Shown: positions 10,192 to 20,942, counted from the first letter of the stretch. The stretch is 64,000 nucleotides of DNA from an uncultured Phycisphaerales bacterium (GCA_903845195.1 CAIMWO010000062.1:62001-126000), one strand, 5' to 3'. Translations and numbers: made by a program. Notes: generated by a model from the letters alone, not told the origin.

Positions 10192-11769
10192 TCAGGGCTG
10201 CATATCGGTAGTCGTGGCGGCGGCTCCCCGTTCCATGATGGTGAAGTATTTTCCTTTGAATCCTATTTTGAAGCCCGGGCGCAAGGCGGCATATTCCGGC
10301 AGGTCCCATGTGTCCACTTTTTCCGTGTGATAATGCTGCCAAAGGACGACGCAGTCGGCACGTTCAATCTGCTTCTGAATCCGCGCGATCTCACGGGCCG
10401 TCGGTATTCCCGGCTCGGGAAACCAAGCGTCGGGCATTTCCATGTTCGCCGGCAAATCCGCAGGCCAACCGTTGGTCATGACCAGCGCCTGCTTGCCTGC
10501 CACTGTTGCTTTTACCATATCCCATTCTGCCAGCATCTCGTTTTCCACCCATAATCCTGCCGGCGTCTCTTGCTTCTTTGTCCAGTCGCTCATCACCGTT
10601 CCGGCAAGTTCGACGTGAGCCGCCAGCAGGAGCAGCACGAGGATCGCCCACGCCCATCGCCGCAGCGGAACCATCGACACCAGCAAGGCCAGCGTCAACA
10701 TCGGCAGGTAGGAGTAATACGTCCAACTGCCCGGCCAGCCGTAGAAACCAAACAGAAACGCCAGATGAAGCGCACAGAAGACGAAGAGCAACTCCACACG
10801 CATCGAAAGAGGCGAAGAGTTTCCGACGCCCTGTGCTGAATGCTTGGGGCCGAGCACGATTTGCCATGCCGCCCAGATCATCGCCGGAATGCTCACAGCA
10901 ACAATCATGAGCCAGACCCCAAGGGACGTTCTTACGTATTTCAAGATTTCCGGTTGTATCCAGAATGACCGTCCTGACGGCTGGAGGAATCCGAACCCCG
11001 TCGACGCATACGTCTTGGCGCCCGTGATCGGCAGCATGGTGTGGATGACCGGCCCCGTGCCGTACCAAACACTTAAGCCCGCGAAGCAGACCGTCATGAC
11101 CGCCGCTGCCGGCAGAAGCTGTTTTCCGATCCCCCAGATTCGCTCCCCCCAATTCTGAATTCTGAACTCCGAATTCTGAATTTCGCTCAGAACAATCAAT
11201 CCCACCAATACCAAACCATACACATACGCCATCGACGGCTTCACAAAAATGCACAGCGTAAGAATCGCCAGCGCCCGCGATCGCCGGCCTTCCGCATGAT
11301 CCGCCAGCGCCAGCAGCAACAGCAAGGCTTCAAGCGGATGCGTGAGCGTCAGGTACACGGGCATGATCGCAATGGGCAAACTGATCAGGAAGATCAGTAT
11401 CCCCCCGCGCCCCAGGCGCAGGGCAATCAGCAGCCGCGCCAGCGGCCAGGCCATCACCATTTCCAAACCCAGCGTCAGCAGGAAATATGCCCGTGGCGTG
11501 CGTCCAAGCACCGCAAATCCCGCCCGTCCAACCAGCAGCGACACCAGCCCGTGCGTGTAGCCGAAGTCCACGGTCGGCACATACCCCTTGGCCAGCAGCA
11601 TGTCCCCCTTGAGCGTCGTTCCGGGATCGTAGAACGAAAAAAGCGACCAGTCGGCCACCTTCGGCCCCCGAACCTGTGCCACAAAACTGACCAGCAACAC
11701 CAGCGCGATCAGGCCCATCAGCGGCCCAACCCGCAGCGGCGATTTGTCTACGCCCGAAAATTCCGTCAC
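10192..11769 (-). CDS. Polytopic membrane protein (glycosyltransferase-like) with an in-frame heptamer insertion
   Basis: A 525-residue protein with about ten hydrophobic segments and a soluble C-terminal tail of about 120 residues. The early loop RGPKVADWSLFSFYDPG and the VFVKP-type motif (LCIFVKPSMAYVYG) recall ArnT/DUF2029-type lipid-linked sugar transferases, but no family can be named with certainty. The start is probably GTG at 11769. A loop between membrane segments contains EIQNSEFRIQN, encoded by five 7-base units at 11151-11185, and this looks like an acquired insertion. The gene is divergent from moaA, whose start is 49 bases away, so the two promoters would share that short gap. 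Confidence 0.6.
   Translation of the reverse strand: MTEFSGVDKSPLRVGPLMGLIALVLLVSFVAQVRGPKVADWSLFSFYDPGTTLKGDMLLAKGYVPTVDFGYTHGLVSLLVGRAGFAVLGRTPRAYFLLTLGLEMVMAWPLARLLIALRLGRGGILIFLISLPIAIMPVYLTLTHPLEALLLLLALADHAEGRRSRALAILTLCIFVKPSMAYVYGLVLVGLIVLSEIQNSEFRIQNWGERIWGIGKQLLPAAAVMTVCFAGLSVWYGTGPVIHTMLPITGAKTYASTGFGFLQPSGRSFWIQPEILKYVRTSLGVWLMIVAVSIPAMIWAAWQIVLGPKHSAQGVGNSSPLSMRVELLFVFCALHLAFLFGFYGWPGSWTYYSYLPMLTLALLVSMVPLRRWAWAILVLLLLAAHVELAGTVMSDWTKKQETPAGLWVENEMLAEWDMVKATVAGKQALVMTNGWPADLPANMEMPDAWFPEPGIPTAREIARIQKQIERADCVVLWQHYHTEKVDTWDLPEYAALRPGFKIGFKGKYFTIMERGAAATTTDMQP
11151..11185. repeat. Heptamer array inside the membrane-protein gene (word AATTCTG/CAGAATT)
   Basis: Five consecutive 7-base units: AATTCTG, AATTCTG, AACTCCG, AATTCTG, AATTTCG on the plus strand. 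Read on the coding (minus) strand the word is CAGAATT, the same family as in moaC, the 55-kb methyltransferase and the 50.4-kb noncoding array. It stays open in the host frame. Confidence 0.9.
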
Positions 11770-11818
11770 TCGGTCACCCCGTTACGCTTCGAAAGCCCGC
11801 CGATGATATACTTACTTC

Positions 11819-12961
11819 ATGACCACCGCGATGTGTTACCGACCCAATCCCGCCGGCGGCGTTTCGCTCAACGTCCTGGCGGATGGCCATGCCCAGCCCA
11901 ACCCGCTCGGTGGGGGGGGCATCACGGGTCCGCATAACATCTCCGCGGTCAAGATGCTGCGTATTTCCGTTACTGATGTCTGCAATCTCCGCTGTCTTTA
12001 TTGCATGCCGGAGGAAGGCGTAGAATGGCTGCCCAAATCGGAAATTCTCTCGTTTGAGGAAATCGCGGCGATCGTCCGCGCCTCGGTAGGTCTGGGCATC
12101 ACCCATTTCAAACTGACCGGCGGCGAACCGACGGCCCGCAAAGATCTGCCCGTCCTGGTCGAAATGCTTCGCAAAATCCCCGGCGTGGAAGATCTGTCGC
12201 TGACCACCAACGGTATCCTTCTCACGCCGCTACTTCCCCGCCTGCGTGAGGCCGGCCTCAACCGCATTACCCTTTCGCTCGATTCGCTGCGTCCCGACCG
12301 CTTCAAGCAGATCACTCGCGGCGGCGATTTCACCCGCGTCTGGACCGCCTTGGAATCCGCCCTGAGCATGGATTTCACCCGCATCAAGATCAACGTGGTC
12401 GTCATGCGCGACATGAACGTCGACGAAATTCCAGACTTCGCCGCGCTGACGCTCAGCTACCCACTCACCGTCCGCTTTATTGAATTCATGCCGCTGGGAC
12501 GTTCCGGCCTCACCGACGATCCGCTGTCCGCCATGGTCTCCGAAGCCCAGATCCGCCGGGCCATCGAATCGACGCATGGCCCCATTCAATCTGTGGATCG
12601 CCAGTCGGAACGCGGCGTCGGTCCCGCCAAAGTCTTCGCCCTCCCCGGCGCTCCCGGCCGCCTCGGTTTCATCTCCGCCATGTCGCACCCCTTCTGTGAA
12701 ACCTGCAACCGCCTCCGCCTCACCCCCGACGGCATGATGCGCTCCTGCCTCTTCGACGGTGGCGAGGTCGATCTGAAACCGATTCTGCGCGGCGGCGAGC
12801 TAGATCCCACCACGAAGACCCGAAAACACGAAATCGACGCCGACGGCAATCTTGTCGGCCCAGAATCCCGCATCGCCGCAGCCATGACCACCTGCGTCAC
12901 GCTCAAACCCGACACTCACTCCCAGCACGGCAACAAAGCCATGAACCGCATCGGCGGATGA
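11819..12961 (+). CDS. moaA: GTP 3',8-cyclase MoaA (radical SAM)
   Basis: A 380-residue enzyme for the first step of molybdenum cofactor synthesis, converting GTP to the cyclic intermediate used by MoaC. The radical SAM cluster is C55-x3-C59-x2-C62 (CNLRCLYC), the GGE motif lies in KLTGGEPTAR, and the second cluster cysteines are in HPFCETCNRL and MRSCLF. The protein ends in Gly-Gly, as family members do. The first 45 residues lack family similarity, so the true start may be further in. A segment near the C-terminus (TTKTRKHE) is encoded by octamer repeats at 12811-12834 and looks like an in-frame insertion in a variable loop. moaC lies 0.9 kb downstream. Confidence 0.95.
   Translation: MTTAMCYRPNPAGGVSLNVLADGHAQPNPLGGGGITGPHNISAVKMLRISVTDVCNLRCLYCMPEEGVEWLPKSEILSFEEIAAIVRASVGLGITHFKLTGGEPTARKDLPVLVEMLRKIPGVEDLSLTTNGILLTPLLPRLREAGLNRITLSLDSLRPDRFKQITRGGDFTRVWTALESALSMDFTRIKINVVVMRDMNVDEIPDFAALTLSYPLTVRFIEFMPLGRSGLTDDPLSAMVSEAQIRRAIESTHGPIQSVDRQSERGVGPAKVFALPGAPGRLGFISAMSHPFCETCNRLRLTPDGMMRSCLFDGGEVDLKPILRGGELDPTTKTRKHEIDADGNLVGPESRIAAAMTTCVTLKPDTHSQHGNKAMNRIGG
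12811..12834. repeat. Octamer array inside moaA (word CACGAAGA)
   Basis: Three 8-base units, CACGAAGA, CCCGAAAA, CACGAAAT, lie in frame near the 3' end of moaA and encode TTKTRKHE with the flanking bases. The same word type, reversed (TTCGTG-like), recurs at 42857-42880, 50174-50197 and 50838-50867. Confidence 0.7.
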
Positions 12962-13084
12962 CCACGTGTCCATGCCCGTGCAAGCGCCTGAGAATCCGTT
13001 CCGAGATTCCCTTTGCATTACCCGCCATTTCCCTCATAAAATGCCATTCACTTCAAAATTTCACACAAATCAGGAGCCTGCACC

Positions 13085-13858
13085 ATGAAGCGTTTTCTGA
13101 TGGGATTTCTTGTCGCGTTCATTGTCGCCGGAGTGGGATTCGTGATCAGTCTCATGATTTCCCAGAGCAGTGCACCAACCGCAAACTTTTCACACCAATC
13201 CAATTTTTCGATTCCTCGCACATCCGCAGTCCTGGAAGTCGTTCGTCCGGCCGGCGCCGACGACGCACTTTGGCAACGCCAGATCGCCACCTATGCCGCC
13301 CAGGTCGGCCTCGATGATGTCGTCAGCGCCGTTGAACTGAGTCGCGACTTCCACAACGACGCGCCGAAGATGTACCCGAGCGTCAGTACCGGCGAAGGTC
13401 TCCGAGCGGCCATCCATGTTCGCCAGATTCCCGGCACCGCACTCATCGAAATCCGCGTGAACTGCTCCGACGATCCGGCCGTCGTTGCCGCAGTCACTCA
13501 ATCGCTGGCCGATTCATTCTTCCGGAGGATGCAAAGCCAGCAAAATCACCGCCGGGCTCTCGCGTTGGAGGATGAACGGAGTTTCCTCAACAGCGTGCTG
13601 GATTCATCCAAAAACATGGAGTCCAACACCGAGGACTTTATCCGCGCCTACGGACTGGACACTCCACCGACTTCCACCGCGCCGGCCCGATTGCAGCGGG
13701 ACTATGCTATGCTTCGCAGACAGTTGGAAAGACGTCAGGCGGATGCGGCAGTCTATCAAGCGATCGTCGATGAACATCGCCGTATCGTGCTGCAGCTCGC
13801 AATGCCGTCCACTGTGACCGATCAAGCCCTCTGTTTCGTTCAAAAACCTCAACCCTAA
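13085..13858 (+). CDS. Wzz-like membrane-anchored protein of unknown role
   Basis: A 257-residue protein with one N-terminal membrane helix (FLMGFLVAFIVAGVGFVISL), a middle alpha/beta region and a helical segment rich in Arg/Gln near residues 150-235. The layout resembles the periplasmic half of Wzz/chain-length regulators, but the second membrane helix and a kinase domain are absent. AGGAG lies about eight bases before the ATG. It sits between moaA and moaC on the same strand, but nothing connects it functionally to cofactor synthesis. Confidence 0.5.
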   Translation: MKRFLMGFLVAFIVAGVGFVISLMISQSSAPTANFSHQSNFSIPRTSAVLEVVRPAGADDALWQRQIATYAAQVGLDDVVSAVELSRDFHNDAPKMYPSVSTGEGLRAAIHVRQIPGTALIEIRVNCSDDPAVVAAVTQSLADSFFRRMQSQQNHRRALALEDERSFLNSVLDSSKNMESNTEDFIRAYGLDTPPTSTAPARLQRDYAMLRRQLERRQADAAVYQAIVDEHRRIVLQLAMPSTVTDQALCFVQKPQP

Positions 13859-13867
13859 ACGGGAAAT

Positions 13868-14395
13868 ATGAAACGCAAATTTAAACTTAAACTCTCACAT
13901 ATCTCCGAAACCGGCGCCGCCCGCATGGTGGACGTTTCCGGCAAGCAGCCGACTCTCCGCCGCGCTCTCGCCGAAGGCTACGTCCTCATGGCCCCCGCCA
14001 CGTTGGACGCCCTCAAGCACCACACCGGCCCCAAAGGTGAAGTCCTCTCCGTCGCCCGCATCGCCGGCATCCAGGCCGCCAAGCGCACCGGCGAACTGAT
14101 TCCGCTCTGCCACCCGCTGCCGGTGGAACAAGTGACGGTCGATTTTGAGCTGGACGCTGGAAATAAAAATTCAGAATTCAGAATTCAGAATTCAGAATTG
14201 AAAACCGTGCGGATTGTGGCTTCGGCGACGATCACCGCCAAGACCGGCATCGAAATGGAAGCCTACACCGCCGTCGCCGTCGCCGCCCTCACCATCATCG
14301 ACATGCTCAAAGCCATCGACCCCGCCATGCAAATCACCGGCATCCGCCTGCTGGAAAAAACTGGCGGCAAGTCCGACTACCACGTAAAAAAATAA
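13868..14395 (+). CDS. moaC: Cyclic pyranopterin monophosphate synthase MoaC with a repeat-encoded loop
   Basis: A 175-residue MoaC, the enzyme that completes cyclic pyranopterin monophosphate after MoaA. The conserved blocks are present: LSHISETGAARMVDVS at the start, LIPLCHPLPVEQV in the middle and GIEMEAYTAVAVAALTI near the end. Between VDFELD and VRIVASATIT, where the family has only a short turn, there is an extra run including NSEFRIQNSEL. It is encoded by five 7-base units at 14168-14202. The flanking catalytic segments are intact, so the enzyme is probably functional with an enlarged loop. It converges with rho. Confidence 0.95.
   Translation: MKRKFKLKLSHISETGAARMVDVSGKQPTLRRALAEGYVLMAPATLDALKHHTGPKGEVLSVARIAGIQAAKRTGELIPLCHPLPVEQVTVDFELDAGNKNSEFRIQNSELKTVRIVASATITAKTGIEMEAYTAVAVAALTIIDMLKAIDPAMQITGIRLLEKTGGKSDYHVKK
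14168..14202. repeat. Heptamer array inside moaC (word AATTCAG)
   Basis: Four perfect AATTCAG units (14168-14195) followed by AATTGAA. This is the cleanest example of the word. It is in frame and gives the heptapeptide period NSEFRIQ. Confidence 0.95.
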
Positions 14396-14515
14396 ACCAC
14401 CAAGACACCAAGGCACCAAGGTACCAAGAAAAAGAAAAAAAAGAAGGGAACGCCAAAGCGTTCCCTTCTCTATAATATCTTCGGAATTCTTGGTGCCTTG
14501 GTGCCTTGGTGGTGA
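14396..14515. repeat. Facing octamer arrays around a terminator hairpin (word CACCAAGG)
   Basis: The left array (14396-14429) holds four 8-base units of the CACCAAGG type. The right array (14488-14515) holds the reverse complement. The inner perfect 11-bp stem (GAAGGGAACGC / GCGTTCCCTTC) is described as a terminator. The whole element lies between the convergent moaC and rho genes. Confidence 0.9.
14427..14480. terminator. Bidirectional terminator between moaC and rho
   Basis: A perfect 11-bp stem with a CAAA loop lies at 14443-14468. On its left is an A-rich tract that becomes a long U-tract for transcripts coming from rho (minus strand). The plus side is followed by a weaker TCTCTATAAT. 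The position between two convergent genes fits termination, strongest for rho. Confidence 0.75.
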
Positions 14516-14538
14516 AAAAAACGTCGTGGTTAAAAAAG

Positions 14539-15744
14539 TTAGAACGATTTTAAAAACTGCTCGTTCGTCGGGAACTTCGCCATCGCTTTGAGCAGCGCTT
14601 CCATGGCCTGGATCGGGTCGCGGCTGGTCAGGTCGCGCCGCAGCAGACCGACCTTCCGCGCCACCTCCGGTCCCAGCAGCAATTCTTCCTTGCGCGTGCC
14701 CGATCCCGGCAGATCGATCGCCGGCCACGTGCGCCGCTCGGCAAGTTTCTTGCTGAGCACCAGTTCCATGTTGCCCGTGCCCTTGAACTCCTGGAAAATC
14801 AGTTCGTCCATGCGTGAGCCCGTGTCGACCAGTGCTGAAGCAATGATCGTCAGGCTGCCGCCATGCTCGATGTTGCGGGCAGCGCCGAACATCGACCGCG
14901 GTTCCTGCATCGCCTGGGCGTCGATGCCGCCGGACATGGTGCGTCCGCTGCTGCCCACAAAATGGTTGAACGCCCGGCCCAACCGCGTGATCGAGTCCAG
15001 AATCACCAGCACGTGCTGGCCCATCTCCACGAGCCGCCTTGCCCGTTCGATGACCATGCGGGCGGTCCGCACGTGCGAGTCGATGTCTTCATCGGTGTTG
15101 CTCGCCCAGACCTGGCACATCGGCAAACTGCGGCGGAAGTCCGTGACTTCCTCCGGCCGCTCGTCGATCAGCATGATGAACACCGTCATGTCCGGGTGAT
15201 TCTTCGCCGTCGCCTCGGCAATCTGCTTCAGCAGCGTCGTCTTGCCCGTCTTGGGTGAGGCCACGATCAATCCCCGCTGTCCCCGCCCGATTGGCGTGAG
15301 CAACTCCATGATGCGCATCGACGCCGGGCCGCCCAGCGTTTCCAGCTTCAGCGGTATCCGCGGGTCGATGACCGTCAGTTCCAGAAACGGCTGCGTATGG
15401 AAAAATTCCCGCAGCGGCTTGCCTTCCACCTGGTTGACGTACGTCACCAGCGGTCCGGGCCCGCGCTTGTTCGGCCCCGTATTCACACTCAGCATCAACC
15501 CCGGACGCAACTGCGTCCGTTTGATCACATCCGACGGCACGTAAGGATCCGTGGGCTGCGGGCGAAACCGCCGCTGCTCCATTCGCAGATACCCATGCCC
15601 CTTATCCGAGACTTCCAGCATTCCGGTGACCGAGGGTTTGTCAGACAAGACCTGCTCCGACCATAAAAGAAATGAAAATGATGAACATGACCTGCACGAC
15701 TGGCGTGCACTCTCTTGAATTTCGCCTTGTAGAGATTCGGGCAT
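14539..15744 (-). CDS. rho: Transcription termination factor Rho
   Basis: A 401-residue Rho helicase. The N-terminal RNA-binding fold is represented by VSDKGHGYLRM. Walker A lies in ASPKTGKTTLLKQI, the Walker B region in HVLVILDSITRLGRA, and the Q/R-loop block in GGSLTIIASALVDTGSRMDE. The first 33 residues are unlike Rho and lack a clear ribosome site. A TTG at 15648 with GGAG before it is an alternative start, giving SDKPSVTGMLEV. The usual long planctomycete N-terminal extension is absent. It is convergent with moaC across a hairpin. Confidence 0.95.
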   Translation of the reverse strand: MPESLQGEIQESARQSCRSCSSFSFLLWSEQVLSDKPSVTGMLEVSDKGHGYLRMEQRRFRPQPTDPYVPSDVIKRTQLRPGLMLSVNTGPNKRGPGPLVTYVNQVEGKPLREFFHTQPFLELTVIDPRIPLKLETLGGPASMRIMELLTPIGRGQRGLIVASPKTGKTTLLKQIAEATAKNHPDMTVFIMLIDERPEEVTDFRRSLPMCQVWASNTDEDIDSHVRTARMVIERARRLVEMGQHVLVILDSITRLGRAFNHFVGSSGRTMSGGIDAQAMQEPRSMFGAARNIEHGGSLTIIASALVDTGSRMDELIFQEFKGTGNMELVLSKKLAERRTWPAIDLPGSGTRKEELLLGPEVARKVGLLRRDLTSRDPIQAMEALLKAMAKFPTNEQFLKSF

Positions 15745-15875
15745 CACGGATGAACCGACGCATCAGCTTCATCTGTGTTGATGGGTGGCTGCCAGCCTGA
15801 CGTATCGCAGACGCGCCTTGTTCGGCGCCGCGTCCGATCAGGATCTCTCGCAGGGGTCAACTTTTGTTACCGGGC

Positions 15876-16586
15876 TTATCGGCGTGTTCGAATCAGATCG
15901 GGTCGATCGGTGATAATTCCCGTCGCACCCAAGGACGCACACGCCGCCACCATGCCTACATCATTAGCGGTATAGCACCAGAGTTCAAGTCCCAGCGGCT
16001 CGACCGCGGACGCCACCCCGGTTCCTAAGACATCAGTATGCAATATTAACACCTCCGCGTCGAGCTTTTTTGCCCGATTCGGCAAATCCGCATCCCACGT
16101 CTCTGACAGCAGACCCAGACTGACCGCCTTGCTCTCCCGCCGCACGGCCCCCAGCCATTCTGCCCGGAAACTGATCACCAGGCAGGCTTCTTCCAGGTCA
16201 TACCGTTTCAGGTGTCCCAGCAACTCCACGGGCGGCACCGGCGCCTTGAGCTCGATGACCGGCATGGCCCTGGGACCAATCGCCAGCAGTGCCTCGTCCA
16301 GCGTCGGAATCCGCGTGCCGGCGAATCGCTGATGCATCCAGCTCCCGGCGTCCATGCGCATCAATTCCAGCAAGGGGTGATCCTTCACGCGGCCCCGGCC
16401 GGTCGTTGTCCGTTCAAGGGTTTCATCGTGAATCACCACCGGCACGCCGTCGGCGGAAAGTTGCACATCGAACTCGACGGCCCGGGCGCCCCGGCAGATC
16501 GCCTCATCAAACGCCGCCACCGTATTCTCCGGCGCATAGGCCGAAGCGCCTCGGTGTGCAATCGACATCACAGGTTTTCGCTGCAT
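15876..16586 (-). CDS. Glycerophosphodiester phosphodiesterase (GDPD)
   Basis: A 236-residue GDPD domain protein that would hydrolyse glycerophosphodiesters to glycerol-3-phosphate and an alcohol. The metal and catalytic motif is SIAHRGASAYAPENT, followed by VEFDVQLSADG and VIHDETLERTTTG, and a C-terminal GATGIITDRPDLI. The ATG at 16586 was chosen because family members begin just before the HRG motif. No signal peptide is seen, so it is probably cytoplasmic. It lies downstream of rpsR but behind a hairpin terminator, so it probably has its own promoter or depends on read-through. Confidence 0.9.
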   Translation of the reverse strand: MQRKPVMSIAHRGASAYAPENTVAAFDEAICRGARAVEFDVQLSADGVPVVIHDETLERTTTGRGRVKDHPLLELMRMDAGSWMHQRFAGTRIPTLDEALLAIGPRAMPVIELKAPVPPVELLGHLKRYDLEEACLVISFRAEWLGAVRRESKAVSLGLLSETWDADLPNRAKKLDAEVLILHTDVLGTGVASAVEPLGLELWCYTANDVGMVAACASLGATGIITDRPDLIRTRR

Positions 16587-16627
16587 GAGGGGAAGTATAG
16601 ACCAGTATTCCCCGAGTGCAAAAACGA

Positions 16628-16660
16628 AGCGGGCCCGGCTTTTTGCCAGGGCCCGCTGTT
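16628..16660. terminator. Hairpin terminator after rpsR
   Basis: A perfect 9-bp GC stem (AGCGGGCCC / GGGCCCGCT) has T-runs on both sides, so it can terminate in either direction. On the minus strand it lies just after rpsR. Confidence 0.8.
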
Positions 16661-16684
16661 TTTCATGCAATTGACGAGGCGTAA

Positions 16685-16942
16685 TTAGATCGCCATGCCG
16701 CCGACATAGGGCAGCATGCCGAGGAAACGCGCCCGCTTGACGGCGTCATTGATCATCCGCTGTTCGGCGGCCGAAGCGCCGGTCCGCTTGCGCGGCAGGA
16801 TCTTACCGTTGATCGAAACGAATTTCTTAAGCGTTTCGACGTCCTTGAAGTCCACATATACCTTGCCCAGGCTGCTCACCTTGGCAATGCGGGTCTTGGG
16901 ACGCTGAAAGGTCTGGAAACGGGGCTTGCGGGGAGGGGGCAT
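16685..16942 (-). CDS. rpsR: 30S ribosomal protein bS18
   Basis: An 85-residue ribosomal protein S18 with the conserved core ETLKKFVSINGKILPRKRTG and RMINDAVKRARFLGMLPYV. It binds the platform of the 30S subunit next to S6. GGAG lies about ten bases before the ATG. The usual partners rpsF and rplI are not adjacent, so the ribosomal operon is broken up here. A strong terminator follows. Confidence 0.97.
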   Translation of the reverse strand: MPPPRKPRFQTFQRPKTRIAKVSSLGKVYVDFKDVETLKKFVSINGKILPRKRTGASAAEQRMINDAVKRARFLGMLPYVGGMAI

Positions 16943-17056
16943 GTAGGCAACTCCATCAAATCTCGTCCCGCCACGCGATACAGGTCACTCGCCCGCATCG
17001 ACGGTTAGCAATGCCTCAGCATCGCCACATGGCAGGGAAGGGGAAGACTATACCAC

Positions 17057-17141
17057 AAAATGACTCAATGACCAATGCCCCATGACGCAATGACAGGGGA
17101 ATGCCCACCTGGTCCTTGGGCATTGGTCATTGCATCATTCC
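17057..17141. repeat. Facing heptamer arrays (word CAATGAC)
   Basis: The left arm (17057-17094) contains CAATGAC, CAATGCC, CCATGAC and CAATGAC-like units. The right arm (17118-17141) carries the reverse complement and pairs with the first part. The element fills the gap between rpsR and the ferredoxin gene and ends seven bases from the ferredoxin stop. The same word occurs at 34838-34872. Confidence 0.85.
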
Positions 17142-17147
17142 AAGGGG

Positions 17148-17408
17148 CTATTTCTTAAAATGATCCGCATTGATCTGGATGTAATTCTTCCATTCGGCCG
17201 GCACATCGTCTTCGGTGAAGATCGCCTTGACGGGGCATTCATCGACGCACAGGCCGCAGTCGATGCAGGTGTCCGGTTCAATGTACAACTGCTTGGCCGG
17301 GTCAAAATCGGGCTCGTCCTTGCGCGGGTGGATGCAGTCCACCGGGCAAACGGCCACGCAGGCGGTATCTTTTGTGCCGATGCACGGCTCGGTGATCACA
17401 TGAGGCAT
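17148..17408 (-). CDS. 7Fe ferredoxin (3Fe-4S plus 4Fe-4S)
   Basis: An 86-residue ferredoxin. The first cluster set is C9-x7-C17-x3-C21-x3-C25, and the second is C48-x2-C51-x2-C54-x3-C58 (CIDCGLCVDECP). This spacing is the seven-iron type found in FdxA-like proteins. The start at 17408 has AGGAG about seven bases before it. It is a low-potential electron carrier; partners could include radical SAM enzymes such as MoaA and MqnE, but that link is inference only. A near-consensus promoter is present upstream. Confidence 0.94.
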   Translation of the reverse strand: MPHVITEPCIGTKDTACVAVCPVDCIHPRKDEPDFDPAKQLYIEPDTCIDCGLCVDECPVKAIFTEDDVPAEWKNYIQINADHFKK

Positions 17409-17512
17409 GGTTTTGACTCCTCTGGGCCCGGGTCTGATGTCCGCCACCCACATAGGACCGCAACTTGCGGCACGGACGGAGTTTGTCGCCGGGCAAAATG
17501 TCTGAGTCGCTA

Positions 17513-17540
17513 ATTATAGGGGAAGTGCAAACTGATTCAA
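17513..17540 (-). promoter_or_regulatory. Predicted housekeeping promoter of the ferredoxin gene
   Basis: On the minus strand TTGAAT (17540-17535) and a perfect TATAAT (17518-17513) are separated by 16 bases, about 100 bases before the ferredoxin start. Confidence 0.55.
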
Positions 17541-17641
17541 CGGCACAGTGTCCGCTATCCTCAAGACCCACATTGAAGTCAGCGGGCAAGAGTACCTAAC
17601 CCTCCTGTAACCCTCGATCCGGCAGCGGCTTGTTCGCATGA

Positions 17642-20347
<2,706 letters not shown>

Positions 20348-20372
20348 CGAATCGATCGCACAATCCAAAAAC

Positions 20373-20407
20373 AAGAAGCCCCAGCGCCGCAACGCCGGGG
20401 CTTCTTT
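20373..20407 (+). terminator. Terminator of gyrB
   Basis: A 10-bp stem AAGAAGCCCC / GGGGCTTCTT starts 25 bases after the gyrB stop and ends in a short T-run. Confidence 0.8.
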
Positions 20408-20434
20408 ATGGATGCATTCTATTTCGGGAAATCT

Positions 20435-20463
20435 TCAGAGCCGTGCGGCTCCGCCGCCGGCCC
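20435..20463. repeat. REP-like palindromic element, copy 1
   Basis: The core AGAGCCGTGCGGCTC followed by CGCCGCCGGCCC is identical to copies at 29892 and 47461. GAGCCG/CGGCTC forms the stem. It sits between the gyrB terminator and the 3' end of arfB. Confidence 0.85.
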
Positions 20464-20492
20464 GGTCACCAATCTGCTATTTCGGCACAAGT

Positions 20493-20942
20493 TTATTCGA
20501 AGCTTACCGACCGGTTCCGCTTCTTCTCCGACGTCAGCCGCTTCCCCTCCAGCCGCCGCATCTTGCTCCCCTTGCTCGGCTTGGTCTTCCGCCGCACCTT
20601 CGGCTCGATCATCGCCTTGACGATCAGCACGCGCAGCTTATCCATGCACGCCCGGCGATTGGCTTCCTGCGTCCGCTGATTGTCGGCGGTCATGAGGATT
20701 TCGCCGGCCGCGGTCAGGCGGCTGCCCAGCAATAACCGAAGTCTTCCGCGCGACCGCTCCGAAATGCCATGTAGCGCTTCGATCTGCACCCGCAATTCGG
20801 TCTTCGAGTTGACCTTGTTGACGTTCTGCCCGCCCGGTCCGCTGGAGCGCGAAAAACCGAACCGCAGTTGATCGCGATCGGTCCAGACGCCGGGTCCCAG
20901 TTCAATGCCGGGGAGGTTGTTTGCCGCGTTTATCATGCCCAT
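20493..20942 (-). CDS. arfB: Ribosome rescue factor ArfB (peptidyl-tRNA hydrolase)
   Basis: A protein of about 149 residues with the release-factor GGQ motif in SSGPGGQNVNKVNSK and a lysine/arginine-rich C-terminal tail (KAMIEPKVRRKTKPSKGSKM), which in the family enters the empty mRNA channel. It lacks the codon-recognition domain of RF1/RF2, so it should free stalled ribosomes. The start is ATG at 20942 or 20936. It is convergent with gyrB. Confidence 0.92.
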   Translation of the reverse strand: MGMINAANNLPGIELGPGVWTDRDQLRFGFSRSSGPGGQNVNKVNSKTELRVQIEALHGISERSRGRLRLLLGSRLTAAGEILMTADNQRTQEANRRACMDKLRVLIVKAMIEPKVRRKTKPSKGSKMRRLEGKRLTSEKKRNRSVSFE

